DNA from: Kryptolebias marmoratus
Lineage: Eukaryota; Chordata; Actinopteri; Cyprinodontiformes; Rivulidae
Direction of reading: 5' to 3'
Assembly (NCBI RefSeq): GCF_001649575.2
Contig: NC_051444.1
Coordinates: forward strand, 19,251,187-19,315,186
DNA length: 64,000 nucleotides
The translations under genes were made by a program, and so were the position numbers. The notes beneath the pieces are model-generated. The model was not told the origin of the DNA and did no database searches. It saw only the letters and a list, made by a program, of their open reading frames with translations. Below are positions 11,755 through 23,139 of this stretch, one piece after another. How positions within the stretch are numbered: the first letter of the stretch is position 1; every line of letters starts with the position of its first letter.

Positions 11755-11860
11755 CACTTTGGAAAAGTTTTTTTAAAAATCTCAGTTTTTCTCTCCAATA
11801 ACACTGTTTGCATGTGGATGAGAGATAAACACTATGTGAAGTGGTGCAGACGGGGCCTTA
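11755..11860. repeat. Terminal segment of an unclassified MITE-like family
   Basis: CAGTTTTTCTCTCC, ACACTGTTTGCATGTGGATGA, then GTGGTGCAGACGGGGCCTTA correspond in order to CAGTTTCAT.., ACACTGTTGCTGTGCACATGAATG and TGTGTAAACAGGGCCT at 49270-49378. A shared GGGGCCT-type end and equal spacing suggest one short DNA-transposon family. Confidence 0.4.
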
Positions 11861-11899
11861 GAGGTGTTATAAGTGTATTTTATGGCTTAAGGTGCACAC

Positions 11900-13280
11900 T
11901 TCATAACAAAGTTTGCTTTCCTAATAAAAATGGTGATAACAGTGTGCTGTTATAGTCGCATAAGGCATCTGCTAGCCAGAAGGCTTTATTTTTTGAAAAC
12001 CTTTGTGCTGGTAAAACATATTGAATGAATGACTATAAATTGGAGTGAGTTCCCGTCTGTGATAAGACTTCTGATCTGAGCTTTGTACTTACTGGAAAAG
12101 CTTATTTTGAAGATGTTTATTTTAATGGCAGAATGTTTTTGCACACAGGTTAGGTCTTATTTAGTTGTTTTTCAGTTGTTTTTTTTTCTTATTTGTCACA
12201 GATCACAACAGGAGAGGTCCCAAGCTTTCACAGAATAAAACATTATTTAATAAATACAAAGCATATTATACCAGTGTTGGCTGGTTTTGGGGTTTTTTAT
12301 TTTGTATTTTTTTGGATGGGGAGTGAGTTTGGAATGTCATTTTTATTGTTGTGACTACTGTAGGTCAGGGACTTGTTTTAACTTAATAAGAATAAACAGG
12401 GTTTGCTTCTAATGTTGTCCTTGTAGATTCTGAGTCACCTAACGGTTCCAAAATATTCCAGAAATGACAGCTGCAGTTTTAATAAGTCTCCTGCCTGTGA
12501 TGTTGTGTAACGGTTCTGGCCAAAATTCTTCTTATCACTGTGCCCTGCAACATGTGAAATTAAATTTGGCATCATTTTAATAGAGTAAGGTCCAATTCAG
12601 TGTTTTTGTTTTCTCTTTACGTGACACCCATGCTTCTTTTGCATCCTTTTATGTGTCTCTGTGCGTCCTTTATCCACAGAAAACACAAATTCTTTTTCTT
12701 TCTTCTTATGGCCAGCTCTCCTGCAAGTTTTGAACAGCTTCTACATCTGAACAATCAGAGATTCCATCTATCCGCCACCCTACAGGCCATTACAAAAAGT
12801 GGCATGACATGCCAGATCATTAGGCAAAGAATCACTGCTCTGGCCTCTGTCATCAGAGAAAAAAAAATCACACTTATGACGCCTTTAAGGCTGATGGAGT
12901 GTCATGCTGAGCACAGAGAGAAAGAAATGGCTGCACAGAATGAGGACAGAAGGAGTAGTATGATGTCATCTGGACTGAAAAAAGAAACAATAAGCCATTG
13001 AAAAACAGACAAACAAAAAATAGAAAGCAAATAATGGTTAACAAAACAAAAGGAGACGTTAATTTTACACTCAAAGTTAAATATACAATGTCTATAAATT
13101 GAAAGTTTTTAGCTTGGGACCTATATTTACCAAAATTATAATGCAAAATTGTTTTGGGACTCTAACATAAAACATAATGATTTTTTTTCTATTATATTTA
13201 TTCACCCAGCAACTTTATTTTTGATAATGTTTTTTGACTTCCATACTGGATGAAATATCGACAACACCCTTGTTTCTCCT
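11900..13280. other. Low-copy DNA, no gene recognised
   Basis: The 133-codon plus frame at 12600-13001 is the longest here. Its sequence shows no domain, signal or splice framing I recognise. The 12720-12870 part is less AT-rich than its surroundings. Confidence 0.35.
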
Positions 13281-13289
13281 CTTATACAT

Positions 13290-13690
13290 TATGTCTCAAC
13301 TCCCTGAGACATTCACTTAGCAGATCAACATTGGGGGCTTTCTTCCTGATGTACTCCAGGATCTTGGTGGTTTCATCCTGTATAGTGGCCCTACTAGTTC
13401 TCTGCCTCCCTCCTTTCTTTTAGCAAACAGTCTCATGATGACTTTTAAGGTGAAACTCTGTGAATTGTGAGCAGTTTTCATGTCTTTATATCAGTCACCT
13501 CCTCTGGCCAGGTTATTATACCAGCAGGGTATCTGATGACTGGCACCGCATATGTGTGGATGGCTTGGATTTTTGTTCTTGGTTGTGGTTGACTTCCCTG
13601 TGGCCTCATCCTGGTTGCCATTTGTTTGCGGTATTCCAAGGTACCTGCAGATGTCCTGGACATCTGCAATGTTGCAGTTGAACCCCTTCA
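13290..13690 (-). mobile_element. LINE fragment, R4/Dong-like reverse transcriptase C-terminus
   Basis: On the minus strand the frame reads ...YAVPVIRYPAGIITWPEE.. then DIKT and, after frameshifts, KLLTIH, RKEGGRELVG and a segment equivalent to IQDETTKILEYIRKK. INTYA-PVIRYPAGI-W and KTRKLLTMHGG are, from recall, characteristic of the C-terminal part of R4/Dong-type non-LTR retrotransposons found in fish. Frameshifts separate the blocks, so it is dead. Only this C-terminal part remains. Confidence 0.65.
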
Positions 13691-14150
13691 GTCAAACCCG
13701 AAATATGTTTATTTGACAGTGACATATAAACCATGTTAGTTTTTAAATACTCACTTCAAAAATTAATTAACTGAAGGTTTTCATTAAATCTCATTGATCA
13801 CAGTTAAAGGAGTCATTCTGAAAATAGTATTTAATTCATCCTCCCCGAATGCACTTTTCACTATTATTCTTATTCTCTACGTCTCAGTCGGGTTTTTGTT
13901 GGCATTTTAATGCTAACATAAAAGCCTATTACCCATGGCTCATTTTTCATATGAATTTATGTCATTCCCCTAAAAATGAAATATCCATTTGATAGATTAA
14001 TGACTGTTAAATTTGACAAAGTGAGAAAAAATAACTTTACCTTTAAATCTGATTAATTTATGCTATGTGATGTGCAAAACCAATATATCAGTGATAAATT
14101 TGGAATTGAATTTAATCAAACTTTGTTTCATTCCAAAGAAAACTTTATTA
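13691..14150. other. No feature recognised
   Basis: AT-rich spacer between two LINE fragments on opposite strands. I see no further homology. Confidence 0.4.
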
Positions 14151-14154
14151 AACT

Positions 14155-14490
14155 AAGCATAAGGGGGACTGCTTTTGCTGTTGCAGATCCTAAAATGTCG
14201 AACAACCTGCTTTTGCACATTAGACAGGCCTCTTTTCTAAAAAAAGCACATCTTTTCCCCTTGGCTTTGGACACCATGGGAGATGTTGATTTTAGTTTAT
14301 TTTAATTGTTTGTAAACTGTTTTATTTGTTTTTACGATAGTGATTTTCTCAGTTTGTTATGTTTTTTTTTATCAGTGTTATTTTTATTTATATGATTGCT
14401 ATCATATCTTTTATTTATTATTCTGTAAAGCACTTTGGTCTTGTGTGATTGTTTATACTTTTTTATGAATAATGCTAAATTTAGGTGGAA
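14155..14490 (+). mobile_element. LINE 3' end, Rex1/L2-like
   Basis: The plus frame contains AFAVADPKMSNNLLLHIRQAS...HLFPLALDT, the extreme C-terminus of the same LINE type as at 22104-23135 (there WNNLPSSIxPA-like text and FxSWLLTPFE). It is followed by the shared 3' untranslated signal GTAAAGCACTTTGGTC. The copy is 5'-truncated, as expected for target-primed retrotransposition, and substituted. Confidence 0.65.
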
Positions 14491-14544
14491 TGGAGCTATT
14501 GTGTCAAAAAATAACAATAGATTTTAGCTGCTGACAACTGTACA

Positions 14545-14815
14545 TATGTGTGTTTTCTCTGGATTCTACTTTTTCCTGCCACAGTCTAAAGAAATGCTAG
14601 GTGAACTGGTAATTCAAAATTGACCTTGGTTATGGGAGGGTGTGTGCATGTGTGGACATTGTCACCTGTCTCTCTGTCTCTTGTGTCTTTATGTGGCCTC
14701 GTGATAGACCTGGTGACCTGTCCAAGTTGTACCCTGCTTTTTGACTCCTGGAGATGGAGCAAGGTCCACATGACCTTAAACAAAGTTAAGTGCACACAGA
14801 AAATAAGTGAGTGAG
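14545..14815 (+). mobile_element. tRNA-derived SINE, 3' two-thirds, sense orientation
   Basis: The plus strand gives the sense order of the family: TTTCTCTGGATTCTAC, CTGCCACAGTC, AGGTGAACTGGTAATTC, AATTGACC, TATGTGGCCTCGTGATAGAC, GGTGACCTGTCCAAG and TACCCTGC, ending AAGTGAGTGAGAGTGAG. The tail repeat is GAGT-like rather than ATGG, so it is a different subfamily from the 26- and 34-kb copies. Confidence 0.7.
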
Positions 14816-14946
14816 AGTGAGAGGACTCTTACAAGAAAATTATCATAAAAGGGTTTTTAAGAATTCAGAAAAATCAGTGCACCCAAGGGACAAGACTAAA
14901 CAGATTATTGAATGGCTGCAATTTTTATGGGCCCTCAGGCAGCACT

Positions 14947-14999
14947 ACTATATATATATATATATATATGTATATACACACACACACACACACACACAC
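14947..14999. repeat. (TA)n-(CA)n compound microsatellite
   Basis: About 11 TA units, a short interruption, then about 13 CA units. Confidence 0.95.
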
Positions 15000-15660
15000 G
15001 ATACAAGAGTTAAGGAGGAATATCCCTCATGATTTCACCATGCTTCGGGCCCTGGGCTCCACCTGGCCATGAGTCTCTTGAAATGTGTCTGGGTGGAGCT
15101 ATGTGCAACAACATTAAACCACACTAGCAGGACTGCATAATAGGGGTTATAGCCCAGGCATGGGGCCTGATTGGGCAGTACTGAGGTACTCTTTACACTG
15201 GCTGTGGATGGCCCTCACAGAGTGTTAGCAAGGGTCTTACATGTGCATTAGGAACACAGTGGGCTCCTCATTACTCATCATAGCTGTTACACTGGCTCAG
15301 ATTGTTGCATATAACATGCATGTTTTTTGTGTTTTAAATTGGAAAGAAGAAAAGATAAAAATTTCAGGGATGACATTTCAAACACCAGTAGTCCCATTGC
15401 AGCCGGATGTCACATTCCGAATGTGAAACATATGAACATTTTGAACAAATGTATACAATGCCAAGTTGTTGATCACATGGGTGTACACAAAGGTTTGAAA
15501 CTCAGAATTAATTTTTTATTGATGTTTTAAAGAAAAAGTGCTAAAGCTAAGCTGGCACAGCGTTATTCCACACAGACACATTAAAAACTTGCAAAAACTG
15601 TGGGAGCTTTCAGATCACAATTGCAGATTGCATATGCAGTCTGCATTTTATGCACATTTT
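15000..15660. other. Low-copy DNA downstream of the candidate gene end
   Basis: No repeat family or exon recognised. On the minus strand this would be the 3' flank of the candidate exons at 15753-16966. Confidence 0.35.
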
Positions 15661-15666
15661 CTTTAG

Positions 15667-15672
15667 TTTATT
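15667..15672 (-). promoter_or_regulatory. AATAAA polyadenylation signal
   Basis: The minus strand reads GAATAAACT about 80 bases after the TAG at 15753-15755. Position and strand fit the 3' end of the candidate gene, although the hexamer is common in AT-rich DNA. Confidence 0.3.
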
Positions 15673-15752
15673 CTCATGATTCTGTTTACTTTTAGTATTA
15701 ACTCAACAACAAAAAAAACATCAACAGCATCCAGTATGTAACATACGTAGAC

Positions 15753-16966
15753 CTACATGGTGATCTTGAGCTTGTAGCTGCCTTCTGCTTTCTCATCTCG
15801 CCTGTACTGAAGCGTGTCAATTGAAATTAACAGAAACAACATTAACAGTGAAAACTACTAACCACAACTCCACTGTCTTACACATTCTGCTTTATGGGAG
15901 CAGTGGGCACTGATGACAAATTCACTGTTCTTACCAAGGCACACCCAAGGTTTATGAGGCTCATCAGGCATAATCTGAAATAGGGTCACTATCTTTGTTT
16001 CAAAGTAAGTTGATACCTCAGAAATAACACCTACTATACATTGTTCCAGTAGAAATGTATGTAACAACTCATTAAAGGTCTCTTGAGTATAAATACCTGG
16101 GCAGCTGATCAAGTAATTGTAAAAACATGTGACCACTTACTAACCACTTCTTCCCAACACTGACATGGACTGAATATGGAGCACCTCAAAAAGTTAATTT
16201 ATCACAATTTCTCTGATATCGCTGAATCATTGTATTATTTGTTTTGGTTTCTTCTCAGCACTTACGTCAGGTTTGTCTACCTCCAGGTTCTTTCATACTT
16301 TTGGCAGTTTATGTTTGTTTTCTGACAACTAGTGCGCTGCCCTTATATGGATATTCTGAATTGAAATTAAAACATGCAATTGACCTATAGACAGCTATAG
16401 GAACTCTAAAAGTCTCACCAGCATCTAGAAGTCCATCTGTCATTCTTTGCTTGCAGTCTAATGTGGCATGAATAGAGATGGAACACTTGCTTACAACCTC
16501 TACAAAAAATTATTTATTTCCTCAGTGTTCTTCTTCCGTCTACTTCTAACATGAACTTTAACTTTAACATTGACTTCGACAGCCGATGTCTTGACAATAC
16601 AACACAATTTACCTTTTTGGCCTTGAGATCAATACGAATGTCAGCTTCTTCTGCACCATATCCCGGTATGTCCTCACCTTTGGTGGAATCAAAGAGAATA
16701 TAACTTGGTATTCATTACACATACTGTAACTATAGAGAAGCAATCTCATCTACTAGGTAAGTGGGTGCTAAGAGGTCTGAGCAAAGTAAAGTATATGATC
16801 AATGTAGGCACTAAGGCTTATTCAGTTCATTGCGACCCTTGCTTTATGCTCCTCTATGACTTGAGAGATTAGACTGGTGTGCTTAGACTGAACGCTACAC
16901 CCACTGCAATAGAGCCCACCGTTGAGGCCCCGCACATACAGGTGTTTGAAAAGCTCACCACTTGAG
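15753..16966 (-). CDS. Candidate 3'-terminal exons of an unidentified gene
   Basis: Five minus-strand open segments join in one frame if the following edges are used: 16966-16920 (SSGELFKHLYVRGLN, donor GTGGGC), 16677-16613 (EDIPGYGAEEADIRIDLKA.., acceptor AAAG, donor GTAAAT), 16449-16419 (QRMTDGLLDA, donor GTGAGA), 16033-15882 (..VSTYFETKIVTLF..MPDEPHKPWVCLG.., acceptor ATAG, donor GTAAGA) and 15806-15753 (YRRDEKAEGSYKLKITM then TAG, acceptor TTCAG). Phases match at all four junctions, and an AATAAA lies about 80 bases past the stop. Some edges are weak (the GTGGGC donor and the ATAG acceptor), and I chose among alternatives, so overfitting is possible. I cannot name the protein. PHKPWVCLG..VISAHC vaguely recalls the start of a SWIM zinc finger, but the full Cys/His pattern is absent. 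Upstream exons were not found. Confidence 0.3.
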
Positions 16967-19900
16967 CTTACAGTGTGATATTGAACAAAAAATTACACAG
17001 TTTAAAGTGTTATTTGGCTAAAAATGAGAAAGAACACTATTCGTCCTCTGCTACCACTGTCAACTTTTTCATTCCAGGAAATCTTCCCTAACTCTGACCG
17101 TCTTTGAGTGGTGAACCATGATTGTCAATATGCTGTCACTCATCCTCACACCCTCTCCTGAAACCAACTGTTTAAAATGGGACCCTAACATTTGCATTCC
17201 AATTAGCATAAATGTAAGAAAGTGGAACAAGTAGCTTTGAAAGTCATCCAGCTGGGTGCATATTGAGCCAGAAGCACACAAAAAAAGGGTGGGTAGGGAG
17301 ACATGTATGAAAGAAAAATGGAGAGAGGGCATGGAGCAAGAGAGGGGGGGCAGACAAAGAGGGGACGTGTGAATGTTCTGTATTATAATTGTGGGCCTGG
17401 GCTGCATGTTTGAATCACTGGTGTATGTCTTTTATGAGCTTACAACTTCACACTGCGTGGAAAATCCGCCCCGCTGCTGGGGTTTTTTGGCATTCAGATT
17501 GTCACTTTTAATGACATTCCCCTCTGCGATCTGATCCTGCTGATCAAAGACTCTTTGACTTTAAGTTAACATATTAACAAAAGTGTGAAAAATGCAGAAG
17601 AACGGTTTATTTGCAGTGTGCTACTTGGAGTAAGGAAGGGCAGTACGGTGCTTGGTGGAGTGTGATGGCTCAAAGCAGGATGTATGACTGAGTATCTACA
17701 GTTTTTTTTTTTTCTGATTGCGTGGGTGGTACGGTTCAGAAAGGTCTCTCTCGTCTCCAGTGATAGGTCAAACGTAGGGGTTATGTTGGGATTTGTTTTG
17801 TGAAGAGGCTTTGTAGTCTCAGGTTTGCAAAAGGTAGATCTGCAAGTTGAAATGAAACAAAAATCTAAAAAAAAACTTTCAATTAATACCAGATTAGGTT
17901 ACAAGGCAAAGTTTCAAACTAGCTTGAGTTTCACATTGCACAGTCATTTACATAGAAGTCCATGATGATTTGCAATCACAGTTATTAGCTCATCAGGCTA
18001 ACTTAAAAAAAAAGACTGAGGTTGTTCAAAAAATGATCTACAACAGGTGGGATGTTAACTGTTCATAACCCTTCCAGAACCCCTCTACAAATGAATTGAA
18101 CAATCTCTTCAATATATAAATAAATATATTGGGCTTGTCTTTGTGTTACTTTAAAGACAAAATATTTGAACAAATAACAACATTTTTGTACTGTGAAAAC
18201 GTTCATTTTTTTTCATGTTGTGCATTTATCTTTTTTTAATTATTTGAAAATATAAGTAGAAAAACTTAATAAAACAATTTATTTTATTAAACAAAATACT
18301 TGATAGAGCATGGGTTTATCAGTTAATATGACATGAATAAACCCAGCTAACAACCATTACGGTTATAGTTGTGTTTTATCCTGCTTCCTCTTAAGCTGTT
18401 TGTTGTTGTATATATTATGCTCACATTTTCTCTTTTCGGAAAGTACTAGGTCTTGGGGACAGGGCTAATGTTAATGTGAATGTTCTTGATGTGCATTTCT
18501 AAAACATACAGTTACAAACACGTTGACCATTAAAGATTTTTGGTCTAATTTGGTTGAAAAAAAATCTTGCATGTTATAGCAGAAGTTCTTCCTTCAGGGC
18601 ATCTATAGAAAATGAGAGAAACGGCGGTGTGTTTCTGATAAGTGTCCACATGTTTATATTTTAGTGAGCATTAGAAAAATAGTGACGCGACCTAGACAGC
18701 TGGCTAAGTATAACTTAAATCAGATGTGAGACCTTGATAATTATTATAATATTTTTTTACCTACAGGGCTGCATGTTTACTTCCAGCAATATAGGAATAT
18801 TACATTTTTGGGAAATTACCCCAAGTAACATTATGTTTTACAGCATCATTGTTGCATGCTGCTGCAATACAAGGGACAATATAATACAAAGTGACATTGT
18901 GAACTAACATTTCTCAAAGCTGTAACTTCACTGGAGGCAATAACACTATAGTTTGAGTCAAATCTCTTGGGGCAAACCAGAAAAAAAAAATACACAAACA
19001 TTTTTTTTTTTGCTTTGGCAGCTGCTTAAGCCATGCACAAAAAGAACAGAATTAATAGGAGGGGAACTTAAAAAGGAGGCAAAAGCCAGGAAAAACAACA
19101 AAACTAGTCTGACTGTTTTTTCTTTTCTATCTTATTTTTTATGTATTTTTATTTTTTAGGGTTGTTCAGTTAATTTGTCATCATTGTTGCATTGGGTCTT
19201 CTTTGTGGGATACAAAACAGAATTTCTACACTACAGCTGCACACTGTAGCACATAAACAGGGCAGACAAATTGACCGAGCCTCTGTTGGATGACATTTGT
19301 TGTCATTTTATTTTGCCAGAGTTTTCTGCTGGCATTTCTGCCATGTACCCTTTGTTTTGTCGGTTGCATACCTCATTCACATCCTTCCACAATGACCTCC
19401 ATCTAAGCTTCTTGAGCTCTGGCCAGCAACCCTGCTTGTCCCAAGGGAGCTGACCCTGGAGGTCTTTGCCAGAGAGCCCAAAACAGCAAAGGGCTGAGGG
19501 AATTGGTTCTCTCCAAGTATTGTATTGCATATGATGGGATGGTATCAATGTGCACCCAATTGAGGGAATATGCTTGAATGTGTCATGGTACAGGACAATG
19601 TGCAAGTGCTAGCAGACATACAGTATAGCATGATAACTCACTGAAGTAGATTGTCAACTATACATTCAATTTAGTCTATAGATACATTATAGATGTCATG
19701 AAAAAGTGTGAAAATAGGCATCTTCATAGGAGTTGGTATATTTTTATTTAAAGTCTGCTTTCCAAAAAAAGGACCAGAACACCTTGGTTATCTCTTAACA
19801 TTTTGCTTTCTTTGGCTACTACATTTTATACACAATAAAGAAACACCATTTACACTTATTTGCTCAATCCAAATGTATGGAATATATATGATAAAAAATT

Positions 19901-20810
19901 ATCATTTTCTTCTTATCACAAAAGATGGGATACTTACATTACGAATGCTCTTGGGAGTGCGGTTGCTACATGCATCACATTCTTTTAACTGCTCATGCTA
20001 CAACCAGAAGCATCAAGTGAGGTTCTCACCATGCAACTGCAATGACTAATGCACACTTTCCATCCTCCCATAAATGCTGTGCACACTCAAACGACCTTCA
20101 TTCAGCTTTTGTACACAAAACAGAAAAGCACATATTCTTTTCACAATCAAACCAGCTGGACGAGAAAGAAAAAAGGATGGATGCTATTAAGGTTCTGCAT
20201 AGAAAAAGCCTCTTCACTTGCATCCTCTCATTCTGCTGAATAGTGTTTCCTCCTCCACAGCTAAGCAGATAGTATTTGGTAGAAGCCACAAACCTCCAAT
20301 ATGTGTGTGTGTTTGTGACAAGGTCATGACACAGAGTGATACCCATGGCGGTAGCTCTACTCTAGTATAGTTTGTATAATTTTGTTTTAGTGCATAGCTG
20401 CATCCTGACACAGTCTGAGAGTCATGCCAGGGCAGAGCCTGGTGGCATCATGAGCATACCTGGTAATGTCATCACAGAAATGTGCTGGTGATGTATATAT
20501 GGTGAGGGTGCAGGAAAGAGGCTTGAGGGCATTGAAAATAACAGGAAAATTACTTTTTTTTAATCTTAAGAGCATAGCAGTGTCATGATCACCTTTAACC
20601 TGAGATAGATTTTTCAAATCTGCTGCATTCCAGTCATGTTCTAATAGGTTGAGCAGAGTCTTCATCCTGTGTTGAATAAAGAAAGCCCAAGGTTTAGAGT
20701 AAATAGGGAGCTTCCTGAAGAACAACATTCCTTCAAGAATTTTGCTTTTTGTTTATTAGGGTTTGCATTTGCATTATAGACAAAGGGGGATTTGGCATGG
20801 AAATATAAAC
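16967..20810. other. Low-copy DNA, no firm gene
   Basis: If the 15753-16966 model is right, this is intron or upstream gene sequence. Minus segments at 17069-17140 (after a good TTTCAG acceptor) and 19330-19500 are open, but their phases do not fit the model and I recognise no motif. 17440-17570 has the compact, less AT-rich look of conserved non-coding DNA. Confidence 0.3.
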
Positions 20811-20814
20811 AGCT

Positions 20815-21057
20815 GACTTGTCTCATTGGATCTTAATACTGTATTCAATACATTTGATCACAGTATTCTATTGGAGAGACAAACATGACATTGGTGTAAA
20901 AATGAGCCACTCTGATCTGATAGATTGCAGTTTGTTCAAATTAGAACTTTTCTCATGCATTAGATTTAGTCATGGAGTTCCTCAGGGTTTAGTGCTTGGG
21001 GCAATACTGTTTACTTTTATATATTATATACTTTATATATTAACCTTATTGTGGTGA
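20815..21057 (+). mobile_element. LINE reverse transcriptase core, split element, 5' part
   Basis: The plus frame reads LDLNTVFNTFDHSILLER, equivalent to reverse-transcriptase motif A (LDLxxAFDTVDH) with the first aspartate kept. Further on, in another frame, it reads SHGVPQGLVLGAILF, the conserved GVPQGSVLGPxLF block. The catalytic YADD block that should follow is missing; instead unrelated DNA begins at about 21058. The element continues at 22104. It is a broken Rex1/L2-like LINE. Confidence 0.75.
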
Positions 21058-22103
21058 TACTTTGCCATTCGAGTGGCGCAAAATGACAGATCCTTGGTGA
21101 GCGGCGGGCAGGATTTTATCCACCACCAGGCAGCCAAGCTCCAGTGGGAAAGGAAGAAGTCCACCTGGAAAAGAAGGCACTAATAATGGAAAAAGCAGGG
21201 TGTTATTTTGTCAAGTTACCAGCAATGTACAAGGTGGCAGAGAGGAAGTAAGGCTCCTCTGTAAAGCTGGAGGAAATGCGTCACCTCGTGTGCACCTTGA
21301 GGCAGAGAGGAGGAAGTGATCCAGGGGCTGGAGACATGGATAAAGCAGGAGAAGGGGATTTTACTGGTATCAGGCAAAGCACGAGGTGGATGAGAACAAA
21401 AAGAAGACAAGGAATCTCTTTCAGAAGGATCCGGAGTGATGAAGAAAAGGGGAGGCAGGAAAGGATTTTATCCCACTGTGTGCAGCTGGCTGAACGTACA
21501 GAGGCACAATAAATATTCAAGTAGCATACTCTAAAAAATGATAAACTGACATGTAGGGACAGATAGAAGTAAAGATTTTTAAGTAGTTTTCCTCAAAGTT
21601 GTAAGAGTTTTGCAATGAAATGAAGCACAAATTAGTGAAATTTGTTTTATTTTATGTAGATGCAGAAATTACAAAAATGCCAAAGTAATGAATAAATAAT
21701 GTGTAAACTGAATGAATATTTAAACGTTTTGTTCAAAATCTTAGACATATCAAGGATTTTTTTTGTGATACACAAATTACTGACTGTCATTTTGTTGCTA
21801 TGTGAATGTAAAGACAAAACATGAAAAAAAATAGTAATCCTGAATATTTTTGTTCAGAGTTGTGCCCATGAATGTAGAAGAGAATTACAACAACAAAAAC
21901 AAACAACAAATTATTAAACAAAAAACATTCTCAAAATTTGTTGTTCTCTAAAAATTGTCTGATCCAAGGTTGTCATGATGCAGTTTCATCATCCCTGATG
22001 TCATCACATGCAAATTAGTTTATTACTTCTTAAACTTTAGGTCAAACATAATTTCTCTCAATTACAGTATCCCTTTATCACTTATCACTTTTATGCTACA
22101 GCC
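21058..22103. other. Unidentified insertion inside a LINE
   Basis: Roughly 1 kb separates two collinear parts of one LINE. The first 460 bases (21060-21520) are GC-richer, purine-rich on the plus strand, and end with CACAATAAATATT, which would suit an LTR with a poly(A) signal. The rest is plain AT-rich DNA. I found no inverted ends or target duplication at 21058/22103, and about 70 codons of LINE are missing at the break, so deletion accompanied the insertion. Confidence 0.45.
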
Positions 22104-23135
22104 TTATGAATTATGGTTGCCAAAATTATTTATTTTCATGGAGAAACAGGGCTGCCACAAGGGTTAAAACCACTGCTTGAATCTCTTGGGGACTGGATGG
22201 CTTTTATTTTTATCTTTTTACACTTAAGAGAGAAGAAGACTGAAGTTAGGGTTTTTGACAGCTCCACTGAGACCCCCAGTGTAAATCTAGAGTCCTTGGC
22301 CCAATATTCCAAGACAATCATCACAAACCTGGGGGTCAAAATGGAAACTGATTTTAAACTTGAGCAGTGGTTAAATAGAGTTTTGTTCAGTTAAAGCAGC
22401 TGGCTAAAGTAAAGCCAGTTCTTTCTAAAAAGCACTTTGAGACAGTAATCCATGCCTCCGTCACCTCTTGGCTGGATTACTTCAATGCACTTTGTATAAG
22501 GGTCAGGGCTTCCTGTAATTCTCACCAACAGAGGGTCCAAAATGCTGCTGCACATTTATTAACTGGCACAAAAAAAAAACAAAACATGAGCACATTTCCC
22601 CTATTTTAGCCTCACTACACTACCTGTCTGTACATTTTAGGATTTTTTTAAATTTGTTTTTTAATCTCTTAAATGGTCTTGTCCCACCCTACCTCACTGA
22701 ATGGCTGCACCCCATACTCACTTCTGTTCTCTCAGGTCAGCAGATCAGCTGCTCCTGAGTGTTTCAAGAAGGAAACAAAAGCTTTGAGGGGATTGTGCTT
22801 TCTCTGCTGCTGCTCCTAAACTGTGGAATAACCTGCCTTCATCCATTTGACCAGCCTCTTCCATGTCTGTTTTTAAATCATTTCTTAAAACCCATCTTTT
22901 GTCCTTGGCTTTTGACACCATTTGAGATGCTGTCTTTTTAATTTATTTTTAATTGATTTGATGTGCTTTTATTTATTTTTTATTATTATTTGGGACAGTT
23001 TTTACTTCGCTTTTCAGGTTTTTATTATGCATTGTTACTGCTGTTGTGTTTAATTTATTGTAACTGTACAGCACTTTGGTCCTGTGGTTATTTAAAGTGC
23101 TTTATAAATAAAGCTGGTACAGTATGGTATGGTAT
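22104..23135 (+). mobile_element. LINE C-terminus and 3' end, Rex1/L2-like
   Basis: In order: LLESLGDWMA; VRVFDSSTETPSVNLESLAQY; ITNLGVKMETDFKL; HFETVIHASVTSWLDYFNAL; QQRVQNAAAHLLTGT; HISPILASLHYLPV; LNGLVPPYLTEW; then AFSxAAPKLWNN-like, LPSSI.. and KPIFCPWLLTP text. These are the blocks following the catalytic core in fish Rex1/L2-like LINEs. Several frameshifts break the frame. The 3' end shows TACAGCACTTTGGTCCTGTGG, TTTATAAATAAAGC and a short GGTATGGTATG tail at 23116-23135, which marks the true 3' terminus. Confidence 0.8.
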
Positions 23136-23139
23136 GTCT

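Noticed and set aside
17069..17140. Extra upstream exon for the 15.7-17.0 kb gene model
   Set aside because: It has a good TTTCAG acceptor, but no donor gives the phase needed to join the exon at 16966.
19330..19500. Minus-strand exon with PELKKLRWRSLWKDVNEV and a GTATGC donor
   Set aside because: No clear acceptor, no family match and no phase link to other segments.
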